Source of the DNA: Polaromonas jejuensis NBRC 106434
GTDB lineage: Bacteria; Pseudomonadota; Gammaproteobacteria; Burkholderiales; Burkholderiaceae_C
Assembly (NCBI RefSeq): GCF_001598235.1
Contig: NZ_BCYO01000004.1
Span: 233,593 to 297,592, forward strand
Direction: 5' to 3'
DNA length: 64,000 nt
The stretch's first letter is position 1, and each line of letters begins with the position of its first letter. The translations under genes and the position numbers were made by a program. The notes under the pieces were generated by a model, which saw only the letters and a program-made list of their open reading frames with translations, did no database searches and was not told the DNA's origin. Below are positions 15,825 to 23,864 of this stretch, piece by piece.

Positions 15825-16664
15825 ATGTATTCAAGCGAACTGAGTCAACGCGCCTTCCGCATCGCCTTTGGCATGCTGATGGCCTTCATCATCCTCAACG
15901 TGGTCGCCATCGTCGCGGTGGTGATGGTCAACTCCTTCGGAACCCACTGGTTTACCGGCTGGCTGCCCGAAGGCTTCGCCACCAGCTGGTACCTGCGTGC
16001 CTGGAAGGAATTCCAGCTCGCCGACGTGCTCTGGACCACCGCGCTGACAGTCGGTGCAGTGGTGCTGTCGTCGGTCCTGCTCGGTGTGCCCGCCGCGTAT
16101 GTATTGGCACGGGTGGACTTCCGGGGCAAGCGGCTGGTCACGCTGCTGTTCCTGCTGCCGCTGCTGGTGCCGCCCATGACCTATGGCATTCCGCTCGCCA
16201 CCACGCTCTACCAAGTCGGCCTGGGCGGCACGATCTGGGGCGTGATCCTCGCCAATATCGTCCCTTGTGCGCCCTTCGTGGTGATGGTCATGACGCCCTT
16301 CATCGAGCAGATCGACACCCGCGTCGAGGTGGCGGCGCGCGTGTTTGGCGCCGGCACGTTCACCATCTTCCTGCGCATTCTGATGCCGCTGCTGCTGCCC
16401 GGCATCATGGCTGCGTCGCTGTTGGTGCTGGTACGGACCATTTCGATGTTTGAGTTGACTTTTCTGACCGCAGGCGCCGACAGTCAGACGTTGGTGGTGG
16501 CGCTCTATTACGCAGTCTTCGCGGCGGGTATCCGATCCGCTCAGTCGATAGACGCGATGGCTGTGTTGTACATGTTGACCACGCTGGTGTGGGTGCTGAT
16601 CGCTTTCCGATTCATCGACCCGACCCAGATGGTGGGTAAGGTGCGGGTGCAAAAGTCTGCCTGA
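15825..16664 (+). CDS. ABC transporter permease (PotC-like)
   Basis: Second inner-membrane subunit, 279 residues with about six hydrophobic spans beginning FGMLMAFIILNVVAIVAVVMV. Its coupling loop is EVAARVFGAGTFTIFLRILMPLL. It starts two bases after the first permease and completes the binding protein-ATPase-permease-permease importer. Downstream comes a TRAP-permease relic and then uronate dehydrogenase, so the importer is embedded in a uronate-type catabolic operon. Confidence 0.92.
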   Translation: MYSSELSQRAFRIAFGMLMAFIILNVVAIVAVVMVNSFGTHWFTGWLPEGFATSWYLRAWKEFQLADVLWTTALTVGAVVLSSVLLGVPAAYVLARVDFRGKRLVTLLFLLPLLVPPMTYGIPLATTLYQVGLGGTIWGVILANIVPCAPFVVMVMTPFIEQIDTRVEVAARVFGAGTFTIFLRILMPLLLPGIMAASLLVLVRTISMFELTFLTAGADSQTLVVALYYAVFAAGIRSAQSIDAMAVLYMLTTLVWVLIAFRFIDPTQMVGKVRVQKSA

Positions 16665-16681
16665 TTTCAAGGAAAGTAAAC

Positions 16682-16936
16682 ATGAAATGAATCGTAATCA
16701 CCGGCGCGGCAGGCATTGTTGGCATGGTCATGTTGATCAACTGCGCGCTAGGTCTGAACATGCCGTCCGTGGGCATCACGCAGTTCGTCGGCTGCGCCAT
16801 CGGCGGTGTCACCGTCAGCCAGGTGATGAAGTCCAACTGGCCGTTTTAAGGCGCATTGATGGTATGCCTGCTGCTGATGGTGACTTATGTGCCCGCGTAC
16901 TTCATGACGCTGCCGCGCTTGTTCATGGCCGGTTGA
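16682..16936 (+). pseudogene. Relic: dehydrogenase-like start fused to the tail of a TRAP transporter DctM permease
   Basis: One frame of 85 codons reads M-K-stop-IVITGAAGIVG, which copies the start of the uronate dehydrogenase downstream (MTILITGAAGIVG). It then switches to MLINCALGLNMPSVGITQFV, GCAIGGVTVSQVMKSNWPF, a stop, and MVCLLLMVTYVPAYFMTLPR. This second part fits the C-terminal transmembrane end of a TRAP dicarboxylate-type large permease (DctM), where GxxTPPVGxxLFVGCAIG and the final TYxPxxxxxLPR are typical. Two in-frame stops make it nonfunctional. Confidence 0.7.
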
Positions 16937-16961
16937 GCTACAACTATATGGAAAGACACAC

Positions 16962-17774
16962 ATGACCATTTTGATCACCGGAGCTGCAGGCATCGTCGGC
17001 AGCGGCTTGCGCCGCGAGCTCGCGGCCGACGGCCAGACGTTGCGCCTGCTGGACCGCCAGCCCATCGCCCAGCTCGCAGCCCATGAGGACGCGCTGGTCG
17101 GCGATATCGCCGACCGTGACACGCTGCGCCGCGCCATGCAGGGTGTGCGCGGTGTCGTGCACCTAGCCGGTTGCACCACCGATGCCGACATCGAAGCCCA
17201 AATCGACGGCAATGTTCGCGGCGCGTTCAACGTGTTCGAGGCCGCGCGCGAAGCGGGTGTCGAGCGCGTTGTGTTCGCCAGCTCGCACCACGTGGTCGGC
17301 TACTACCCCCGCACGCGCCGCATCGGCACCAATGTGCTGCTGCGCCCGGACAGCCGCTATGGCCTGACCAAAGGCTTCGGCGAGCAGGTCGGTGCGATGT
17401 TTGCTGACAAGTACGGCCTGCGCGTGCTGTGCATCCGCATCGGCTATGTGGACGACAAGCCGGTGGACCGCCGCCGCCTGTCGATCTGGTCGAGCTGGCG
17501 CGACCTGGCGCAGCTGGTGCGCATTGGCTTGACGCACGAGGACCTGCGCTACGCGGTGGTTTACGGCGTGTCCAACAACATCCGCGGTTTCTTTGACAAC
17601 GACACTGCCTTCAAGCTCGGCTACCGTCCGCACGACGATGCCGAGAAGTACGCCGCCGCCGTGCTCGCCGAAGTGCCGGCGGAAGACCCAAGTCTCGTGG
17701 GCACGCACGCCATGGGTGGCTGGGGCGCGAACAACGAATACGTCGGCCCCGTCGAACGCATTTACGAGTGGTAG
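16962..17774 (+). CDS. NAD-dependent uronate dehydrogenase-like enzyme
   Basis: Extended short-chain dehydrogenase, 270 residues. It has the NAD site GAAGIVG at residues 7-13, a serine in ASSHHVVGYYPR, and the catalytic Y-x-x-x-K as RYGLTKGFGEQ. The segments YPRTRRI, IRIGYVDDKP, DRRRLSIWSSWRDL and YAVVYGVSNN match bacterial uronate dehydrogenases, which oxidise D-glucuronate or D-galacturonate to the aldarolactone. A GGAAAG ribosome site precedes the ATG. The next gene starts two bases after its stop. A simple epimerase/dehydratase role is the alternative. Confidence 0.82.
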   Translation: MTILITGAAGIVGSGLRRELAADGQTLRLLDRQPIAQLAAHEDALVGDIADRDTLRRAMQGVRGVVHLAGCTTDADIEAQIDGNVRGAFNVFEAAREAGVERVVFASSHHVVGYYPRTRRIGTNVLLRPDSRYGLTKGFGEQVGAMFADKYGLRVLCIRIGYVDDKPVDRRRLSIWSSWRDLAQLVRIGLTHEDLRYAVVYGVSNNIRGFFDNDTAFKLGYRPHDDAEKYAAAVLAEVPAEDPSLVGTHAMGGWGANNEYVGPVERIYEW

Positions 17775-17776
17775 CC

Positions 17777-18862
17777 ATGAAGATCACCGCCATTGACCCC
17801 ATCACGCTCTCCATTCCGTTCGAGGACGGCGGCGCCGGCGTCGGCATCACGCCGCAGCGCTGGCACACGCTGGACATGGTGCTGGTGCGTATCCAGACCG
17901 ACACCGGCCTGACAGGCTGGGGCGAAGCCTTCGGCTACTTCTGCCGGCACGCGGTTGCGGCCCATATCCGCGATCTCGTCGCGCCGTCGTTGATCGGCCG
18001 CGAGCTGTCCGACCCGACCGCGCTCAACCTCGAGCTGCAGCGCAAGCTGGCCCTGTTCGGTCGCTACGGCCTGACGATCTTTGCGTTGTCGGGCATCGAC
18101 ATCGCGCTGTGGGACCTGAAGGCCAAGGCCGAGGGCGTGGACCTCGCCACGCTGATCGCCGGCCGGCGTGTGCGCGAGCGCGTCGATGCCTATGCGAGCC
18201 TGGTGCGTTATGGCAGCCCCGACCTCGTGGCGCGCTTTTGCGAAAAGGCCACGCGCGAAGGCTACAGCTCGGCCAAACTGCACGAGATCACCATGCCGGA
18301 GATCCGCGCCGGGCGCGCCGCCATCGACCCTGCCATGAGCTTCACCGTCGACGTGAACTGCGCGTGGACCGAGGAGTACGCCGCCAGCGTGATTCCTGAG
18401 CTGAAGGCGCTGAATACGCTGTGGCTGGAAGAGCCCATCTTCCCGCCCGAGGACTGGGAGGCCATGCGGCGCCTGGGCGCGCAGGGCCTGGCGATCGCGG
18501 CGGGCGAGAACGCCTGCACCGCGATGGAATTCAGCCGCCTCGTGCCATCGGTGAGTTACCCGCAGCCGAGTGTGACCAAGGTCGGCGGCATCAGCGAGTT
18601 TCTGCGCATCGGCGAGATCGCCCGCCAGCATGGCAAGACGCTGATGCCGCATTCGCCGTACTTCGGCCCCGGCTACTACGCCACCTTGCAGCTCGCCGCA
18701 GCGGTCGACAACTTCGGCCTGTTCGAGCACCTGTACGTGGACCCGCGGGCCTGGATCGGTGGCGAGCCGTTGCAACCGGTGCGTGGTCAGGTTGCGATTC
18801 CCAAGCGTCCCGGCATCGGCTTCGAGCCGGACCCGGACGTGTTGCAGCGCTACGCGGATTGA
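17777..18862 (+). CDS. Mandelate racemase/muconate lactonizing-family enzyme
   Basis: Enolase-superfamily enzyme, 361 residues. Visible elements are the flap IDIALWDLKAKAEG, a basic K-L-H in SSAKLHE (K-x-H rather than K-x-K), and metal ligands in TVDVNCAW, WLEEPIFPPED and AAGENACTAMEF. Then follow KVGGISEF and the histidine of LMPHSPYFGPGYYA. In this position after uronate dehydrogenase it could be an aldarate dehydratase or a galactarolactone cycloisomerase; sequence alone does not decide. The ATG at 17777 lies two bases after the preceding stop. It is only distantly related to the dehydratase at 1918-3066. Confidence 0.85.
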   Translation: MKITAIDPITLSIPFEDGGAGVGITPQRWHTLDMVLVRIQTDTGLTGWGEAFGYFCRHAVAAHIRDLVAPSLIGRELSDPTALNLELQRKLALFGRYGLTIFALSGIDIALWDLKAKAEGVDLATLIAGRRVRERVDAYASLVRYGSPDLVARFCEKATREGYSSAKLHEITMPEIRAGRAAIDPAMSFTVDVNCAWTEEYAASVIPELKALNTLWLEEPIFPPEDWEAMRRLGAQGLAIAAGENACTAMEFSRLVPSVSYPQPSVTKVGGISEFLRIGEIARQHGKTLMPHSPYFGPGYYATLQLAAAVDNFGLFEHLYVDPRAWIGGEPLQPVRGQVAIPKRPGIGFEPDPDVLQRYAD

Positions 18863-18872
18863 GCGGGATGCC

Positions 18873-19622
18873 ATGGTGCTGATGACCGAAGAGCGGATCG
18901 GCGATATCCCCGCCATCCACGCCGCGCCAAAGGAGCGTTTCGACGCGCCGCTGCCCACCATCTTTTTGTTCCACGGCTACACCTCGTCGAAAGAACTCAA
19001 CAGCTACCTCGGCTACATGCTGGCGCAGGCCGGCTTTCGCGTGATCCTGCCCGAGGCTGACCTGCACGGCGCGCGCTTTGACGGCAACGAGGCCTACCGT
19101 CTGACGCGCTTCTGGGACATCCTCCGGCGCAACATCGACGAGCTGCCGCTGTACCGCGACCACTATGCCAGCCGCGGCCTGATAGAGGGCGGGCGCATCG
19201 GTGTGGCCGGTACCTCGATGGGCGGCTTCACCACGCTCGGCTGCATGGCGCGCTACCGCTGGATCAAGGCGGCGGCGAGCTACATGGGATCGGGCTACTA
19301 CCTGGACCTGTCGCGCACGCTGTACCCGCCGCTGGGCCTGTGCCATGCGCAGAACGAAGCCGAGCACGCGCGCCGCATGCAGCCGCTCACTGAATACGAC
19401 GTGTCAACGCAACTGGACAAGCTCGCCGACCGGCCGCTGCTGGTCTGGCACGGGATGCGCGACGAGATCGTGCCGTTCGGCGAGAGCGAGCGCCTGCGTG
19501 CTGACCTCACATCGCGTGGCCTCGCCGGGGATCTCACCTACATGGCCGACCCGAATGCCACCCACAAGCTGCCGATGTCCGCTGCCACAGGGGGCGTGGC
19601 GTTCTTCACGCGTTATCTTTGA
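18873..19622 (+). CDS. Alpha/beta hydrolase (YjfP/dienelactone hydrolase-like)
   Basis: A 249-residue serine hydrolase. TIFLFHGYTSSKE forms the oxyanion region, GTSMGGF is the nucleophile elbow, WHGMRDEIVP carries the acidic residue and THKLP the histidine. Family members are small esterases of unknown natural substrate. As last gene of the ABC-uronate dehydrogenase operon it is a good candidate to open the aldarolactone made by the dehydrogenase, replacing the lost gluconolactonase, but this is inference. It ends six bases before a converging mutarotase gene. A second ATG nine bases later is also possible. Confidence 0.78.
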   Translation: MVLMTEERIGDIPAIHAAPKERFDAPLPTIFLFHGYTSSKELNSYLGYMLAQAGFRVILPEADLHGARFDGNEAYRLTRFWDILRRNIDELPLYRDHYASRGLIEGGRIGVAGTSMGGFTTLGCMARYRWIKAAASYMGSGYYLDLSRTLYPPLGLCHAQNEAEHARRMQPLTEYDVSTQLDKLADRPLLVWHGMRDEIVPFGESERLRADLTSRGLAGDLTYMADPNATHKLPMSAATGGVAFFTRYL

Positions 19623-19628
19623 CTGACT

Positions 19629-20552
19629 TCAGTCGTTACCTGCGCATGTGATCTCGATGGCCCCACGCAACGCCTCGCCCGGTGCGAGGATGCGGGTACC
19701 GGTGCCGGGCACGCCGCGCGCATGCAGGTTGAAACCGTCGGCCACATGGCTCACGGGCTCGATGCAGACATAAGGTGCCTGCGCCGGGCGGTGGATTACC
19801 AGGTGGTCCAGGCTGCCGCCCGCGATGAGGCGCAGGTGCGTGCCGTCGCCCTGGCGCAGGTTCACTTCGCCGGCCCACTGGCCATGAAACAGCGTGACCT
19901 CCCCCGCGTCAAACTGCGCGGGCGATACGGCTACAGTCCGTCGCGCCCCAGCGGCTGCGGGGACAGGCTGTGCGAGACAGTCGGCGTCAAAAGGCCAGGG
20001 CGGACCCGCCTCGAACTGCAGCGCGTCGCCATTCACATACGGTACATAGGGATGCAAACCGATGCCTCCTGGCATGGTGTGCGTGTCGGTGTTGACCAGC
20101 GATACGCCGATGCGCAAGCTTTGCGGCTGCAGCATGATGTTCAGCCCAGCCTCGAAATGCCAGGGCCAGTGCGCGTCGGGCTGGTGCCGGTAGCGCAGCG
20201 TAGCGTGGTCTTGGGTAGTGTGCATCAACTCCCAGGCGCGTTGCTGCGAAATGCCGTGCAGCGTATGCGGTTCGCCGCCAGGGTGAGCGGCCAGCGGCAG
20301 GTTGCGCCCTTCGTGCAGGAGAATCGCCTGGCGGATGCGCCCGCTATAGGGAATCAGCGGGTACAGCCCGCCCTTGGTCCAGGGCAGCAGGTCAACCACC
20401 GATTCGGGATAGGGGTGCAACACCGGTCGGGTCACGCCGTCTGCGCCTTCCAGCCAAGCGGCTGTGAGCCGCCCGCCGAGCGTGGGGGCGATGCGCGCAC
20501 GGGCACGTCCGGCCCGCAGTTCGGTCACCGGTGGTGCGGCGGGACCGCTCAC
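19629..20552 (-). CDS. Aldose 1-epimerase (mutarotase)-family protein
   Basis: A 307-residue galactose-mutarotase-fold protein. Catalytic pieces are the histidine of GEPHTLHGISQQRAWEL, the second histidine in GLHPYVPYVNGD and the base glutamate of YVCIEPVSHVADGFN. I place the start at the GTG of 20552, which overlaps the TGA of the preceding Dabb gene as GTGA; the longer frame to 20576 lies inside that gene. It probably interconverts sugar or uronate anomers, supplying the form used by uronate dehydrogenase. Last gene of its operon. Confidence 0.82.
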   Translation of the reverse strand: MSGPAAPPVTELRAGRARARIAPTLGGRLTAAWLEGADGVTRPVLHPYPESVVDLLPWTKGGLYPLIPYSGRIRQAILLHEGRNLPLAAHPGGEPHTLHGISQQRAWELMHTTQDHATLRYRHQPDAHWPWHFEAGLNIMLQPQSLRIGVSLVNTDTHTMPGGIGLHPYVPYVNGDALQFEAGPPWPFDADCLAQPVPAAAGARRTVAVSPAQFDAGEVTLFHGQWAGEVNLRQGDGTHLRLIAGGSLDHLVIHRPAQAPYVCIEPVSHVADGFNLHARGVPGTGTRILAPGEALRGAIEITCAGND

Positions 20553-20842
20553 AGCGTGTAGTCGACTGCCGCCCATTCGAAGTAGGGCTTGAGGTCAGCC
20601 ACCAGCGCCTGGTGCAGCGGGTGGAACAGGTACTCATTCAGCGCGTTCGTGTCGTCAAACCTAGACTCGAGCACGTAGCCCCAACAAATCGGCCGGTCCA
20701 GTTCGTTGGTGCTGAGTTTCCAGCCACGAATACCGGTGATTTGAGTGCCGAGTGCGTCCATGCGCTCGACCAGCGATTTCTCCAGTCCGTCGTTGGCCAC
20801 CACGTCGGGCTTGCGGCGAAACAGCACGATGTGGTTCAGCAT
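20549..20842 (-). CDS. Dabb (stress-responsive A/B barrel) domain protein
   Basis: A 97-residue dimeric ferredoxin-like barrel, beginning MLNHIVLFRRKPDVVANDGL, with the conserved YVLESRFDDTNALNEY and C-terminal HQALVADLKPYFEWAAVDYTL. Dabb proteins are small and usually of unknown function, some acting on cyclised carbon skeletons. It overlaps the dehydrogenase stop by seven bases upstream and the mutarotase start downstream, so all three are coupled. Its 3' end is duplicated in the chimeric relic at 11562-11675. Confidence 0.85.
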   Translation of the reverse strand: MLNHIVLFRRKPDVVANDGLEKSLVERMDALGTQITGIRGWKLSTNELDRPICWGYVLESRFDDTNALNEYLFHPLHQALVADLKPYFEWAAVDYTL

Positions 20843-22308
20843 GGCAGCCCCTTGCGCGCCAGCAGCCAGGCGGGGGCATCCTGCAGCGCCACGGGGCGCA
20901 GGAAGCGCTCCAGCGCCGCATCGCCCACCGACGTGCTCATGGGCTGGGTGGACGAAGGCCAGGGGCCGCCATGCTGCTGCGCGGCCGTGACGGCCACGCC
21001 CGTGGGCACACCGGCAAACAGCACGCGCCCGGCAATGGCGGTGGCGCCGCGCACCAGCGCGCGGGTGTCGGCGTTGTCGTCTTCCGCACCCCAGAGGGTC
21101 ACCGTCAGGCTGCCTCCGACGGCGTTCAGCACATCCAGCGCCTCGGCCACGGAAGCGGCGCGCACGATCAGGCTGGATGGGCCGAAGACTTCTTCGCGCA
21201 GTTGGGTTCTGGCGATGAAATCCGCCGCATCCACCTGGGCAAGAAAGGGGCGCGGCGCCTCGGCGCTGCCCGCTTCGTGCAGCAGGGGCTGTGCGCCGGC
21301 GGCGGCCATGTGGGTCACGCCGACATCAAAGGCGCTGCGCATGCCGGGGGTCAGCATGGCATGAGGTTTCTGCCCGGCCAGGGCGGTTGTCAACTGCTGC
21401 ACGAAGGCATCACTGGCCGGGTCGTTGAGCAGCACGATCACGCCGGGGCTGGTGCAGAACTGGCCGCAGCCCATGGCAATCGAGCCGGCAAGCGTGCTGG
21501 CCAGTTCGGCGCCGCGCGTGGCAAGGATGGCAGGCAGGGCGACGACCGGGTTGATGGATCCCAGCTCGCCATAAAACGGAATTGGGCGTGGCCGTGCACT
21601 GGCCTCGGCCTGCAAAGCCGCGCCACCGCGCGTCGAGCCGGTAAAGGCGCCGGCAGCAATCGACGGGTGGCGTACCAGGCGCACGCCCACATCGGAGCCG
21701 CCGCCCTGGATCATGCCGACCAGGCCGGCCGGGAGGTTTTGGCTTTTGAGGACTTGCTGCACCAGGCCGAACACCCGGTTGGACAGCAGCAGGTGGCCCG
21801 AGTGCGCCTTGACGACGACCGGGCAACCGGCGGCCAGCGCCGAAGCGGTGTCGCCGCCCAGCACCGAAAAGGCAAAGGGAAAGTTGCTGGCCGAGAACAT
21901 GGCGACAGGGCCCAGCGGCACACGCAGCCGCACCATGGCCGGATGCCCTGCGGGGGGCGGGCCCGCCACGGCGGGGTCATTCGTCGTGGCAAACGGCACG
22001 CCGCGCTCGGCGATATCGGCAAAGCGGCGCAACTGGAAGGCGGTGCGGTCGAGCTCGCCGTTCAGCCGGACCGGACCCAGCGCGGTTTCCTCGTCGGCCA
22101 GCGCCACCAGGCCTTCACGGTCGGTTTCCAGCGCAGCGGCGAGTGCGCGCAGCAGCGCTGCGCGGGTGCTGCCGGGGCTGGCAGACCAGCTGGCAAAAGC
22201 GGCATTGGCCGCAGCCGCCGCGGCATCCACCTGCTCCGGCGTGGTTGCGGGCAAGGGTGCGCCAAAGGGTTCACCCGTGCGGGCCTTGAAGGATTGCAGT
22301 GTTTTCAT
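20836..22308 (-). CDS. 2-Oxoglutarate semialdehyde (2,5-dioxovalerate) dehydrogenase, NADP-type
   Basis: Aldehyde dehydrogenase, 490 residues, of the alpha-ketoglutaric-semialdehyde branch. Characteristic are FSASNFPFAFSVLGGDTASA and AAGCPVVVKAHSGH, the base glutamate in ELGSINPV and the catalytic cysteine in GCGQFCTSPGV. It oxidises 2,5-dioxovalerate to 2-oxoglutarate, the last step of oxidative uronate, aldarate and pentonate degradation. This fits uronate dehydrogenase and aldarate-type enzymes on the opposite strand. First of a tightly overlapped block with the Dabb and mutarotase genes. Confidence 0.88.
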   Translation of the reverse strand: MKTLQSFKARTGEPFGAPLPATTPEQVDAAAAAANAAFASWSASPGSTRAALLRALAAALETDREGLVALADEETALGPVRLNGELDRTAFQLRRFADIAERGVPFATTNDPAVAGPPPAGHPAMVRLRVPLGPVAMFSASNFPFAFSVLGGDTASALAAGCPVVVKAHSGHLLLSNRVFGLVQQVLKSQNLPAGLVGMIQGGGSDVGVRLVRHPSIAAGAFTGSTRGGAALQAEASARPRPIPFYGELGSINPVVALPAILATRGAELASTLAGSIAMGCGQFCTSPGVIVLLNDPASDAFVQQLTTALAGQKPHAMLTPGMRSAFDVGVTHMAAAGAQPLLHEAGSAEAPRPFLAQVDAADFIARTQLREEVFGPSSLIVRAASVAEALDVLNAVGGSLTVTLWGAEDDNADTRALVRGATAIAGRVLFAGVPTGVAVTAAQQHGGPWPSSTQPMSTSVGDAALERFLRPVALQDAPAWLLARKGLPC

Positions 22309-22360
22309 GTGTTGGGTGTCGTTTATGTCGTTTGGGGTTGCTCAGATCATTCGGTACAGA

Positions 22361-22843
22361 TCATTCGCAGCGCAGGTGGTAGCCGCGGCCCGCATAGTCA
22401 AAAGCGACCAGCTCGCCCATGTGCGTGCCGTGCACGACGGGCAGCTCGGCCGTGTCCTTGACGGCAGGAGCTGCATAGTAAGCCCGAATTTCCTTGATGA
22501 GGCCGGTTGTCTCGTCAAACACATACCACTCGTCACCGCGCTGGGCGGTGTTGAACTTGCGCTTCCAGTGGGTCCACTCGATCACCGCCTCGTTCGAGTT
22601 GTGGCTGACCAGCACTTTCTCGATGGTCCATTGCGAGCCGAGGTTTTCCACGCACCAGAGCCATTTCTTGCTGATGGTGTCGGCGCTGCGCCAGGGAATT
22701 TCGGGCAGGCCGGGCGGGAAGTAGTGGACGGCGTCGGGCGTGAAGCAGCTCATCAGGGCCTGGTAGTCGGCGGCGTTGCAGGCGTCGAAATAGCGGCGGA
22801 TCAGGGCTTCGTGCGGGTGCGGGGTGGGGGGCGTCGCGGTCAT
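22361..22843 (-). CDS. SnoaL/NTF2-like protein
   Basis: A 160-residue single-domain cone-shaped alpha+beta protein: PHEALIRRYFDACNAADYQA at the start, MSCFTPDAVHYFPPGLPEIP in the middle, WTHWKRKFNTAQRGDEWYVF and GLIKEIRAYYA near the end. This is the SnoaL-like polyketide-cyclase/ketosteroid-isomerase layout. Some relatives isomerise or dehydrate small carbonyl compounds; no catalytic role can be read here. It lies between the RraA-like and the semialdehyde dehydrogenase genes, with short gaps, and is presumably part of the same catabolic route. Confidence 0.8.
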   Translation of the reverse strand: MTATPPTPHPHEALIRRYFDACNAADYQALMSCFTPDAVHYFPPGLPEIPWRSADTISKKWLWCVENLGSQWTIEKVLVSHNSNEAVIEWTHWKRKFNTAQRGDEWYVFDETTGLIKEIRAYYAAPAVKDTAELPVVHGTHMGELVAFDYAGRGYHLRCE

Positions 22844-22864
22844 AGTGGTTCCTGGATGGCCGTA

Positions 22865-23662
22865 CTAGGCCTTGGCGGGTTCTGCGGCGGCAATGCGGGG
22901 GCGGCCGGCGGCCACCCAGGCCTTGTGCTGAGCCCGGGTCTCGGGGCTGGGCGGGTACAGGCCCCAGAGTTTTTCGCCGGCCTGCACGCGCAGCGCCAGG
23001 TAGGCTTCCAGGTCGTCCTGCACCTCGCACAGGTTGGCCATCTCCTCGGCGCAGTGCGCCGGAATCACGCTGATGTTGTCGCCGTCGCCGTGGATCACGT
23101 CGCCCGGGTAGACGGCCACACCGGCGCAGCCTATGGGCACCTGCAGGTCGGCCACGTGGTGGTAAGAGAGGCGCGTGGTGGCGGTGACGCCGCCGCTCCA
23201 GATGGGGAAGTCCATGCCGGAGAGTTCGGTGCCGTCGCGAAACGCGCCGTCGGTCACCACGCCGCGGGCGCCGCGCATCATCATGCGGGTGACCAGCATG
23301 TTGCCCATGGAGGCGGCACGCGGGTCGCGGTTGCTGTCTATCACCACCACTTCGCCGGGGCGCACCTGCTCCACGCCCACCCATTGCAGGTTGTTGATGT
23401 GCGGCTCGGTCGTGAGGGTGGCGTAGGTGTCGATGTCTTCACGCGCCGGGATGAAGCGCATGGTGTAGGCACGGCCCGCAAAGGGCTTCATCTTCCTGTT
23501 CAGCGGCGTCAGGCCCACCAGCACCGGCTGGCGGTAGCCTTTCTTGTAGAGCTGCGTGGTCAAGGAGCCGCTGGACACCTTGGCGAGGCGGTCAAGCACC
23601 GAATCAGGCACAAAGACCGGCGCCGGGCGGACGGGCGTAGGGGTGATGGTGACGGAAGTCAT
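22865..23662 (-). CDS. RraA-like / HMG-aldolase family protein (copy 2)
   Basis: A 265-residue RraA-fold protein with GARGVVTDGAFRDGTELSG carrying the Arg-Asp active-site pair and VPIGCAGVAVYPGDVIHGDG as the second block. RPAPVFVPDSVLDRLAKVSS and TTQLYKKGYRQPVLVGL form the N-terminal extension also seen in copy 1 (7004-7720). First gene of the minus-strand catabolic operon, 202 bases from the divergent IclR-SMP30 regulator. It may be the keto-acid aldolase or dehydratase of the pathway, a step for which no DHDPS-type enzyme is visible here. Confidence 0.86.
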   Translation of the reverse strand: MTSVTITPTPVRPAPVFVPDSVLDRLAKVSSGSLTTQLYKKGYRQPVLVGLTPLNRKMKPFAGRAYTMRFIPAREDIDTYATLTTEPHINNLQWVGVEQVRPGEVVVIDSNRDPRAASMGNMLVTRMMMRGARGVVTDGAFRDGTELSGMDFPIWSGGVTATTRLSYHHVADLQVPIGCAGVAVYPGDVIHGDGDNISVIPAHCAEEMANLCEVQDDLEAYLALRVQAGEKLWGLYPPSPETRAQHKAWVAAGRPRIAAAEPAKA

Positions 23663-23715
23663 GGAGTCTCCTTGGCGGAAAGTTAAGGGGAAGGCTTGTC
23701 AGTGGCGCAGGGTTA

Positions 23716-23734
23716 TGTCTCAATATGCGGGACA
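23716..23734. promoter_or_regulatory. Imperfect palindrome, candidate IclR operator
   Basis: TGTCTC and GGGACA arms, one mismatched pair, around a seven-base AATATGC centre, between the divergent RraA-like operon and the IclR-type gene. IclR regulators usually bind 15-19-base palindromes in such divergent spaces. Role inferred from position only. Confidence 0.35.
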
Positions 23735-23864
23735 CGGGCATCGAAACTGTTGACCGGACTCGCGCGGGAATGGCATGCTGCGATGGTAAGGATACAGACG
23801 GCCCCTGCCAACGCGCCACGCCGCAGGTTGGGGCGAGTTGTCCCACATGTTGGAAACAAGCCCC

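Noticed and set aside
20752..23686. Long plus-strand frames opposite the semialdehyde dehydrogenase operon
   Set aside because: These are antisense shadows of well-supported minus-strand genes in GC-rich DNA.
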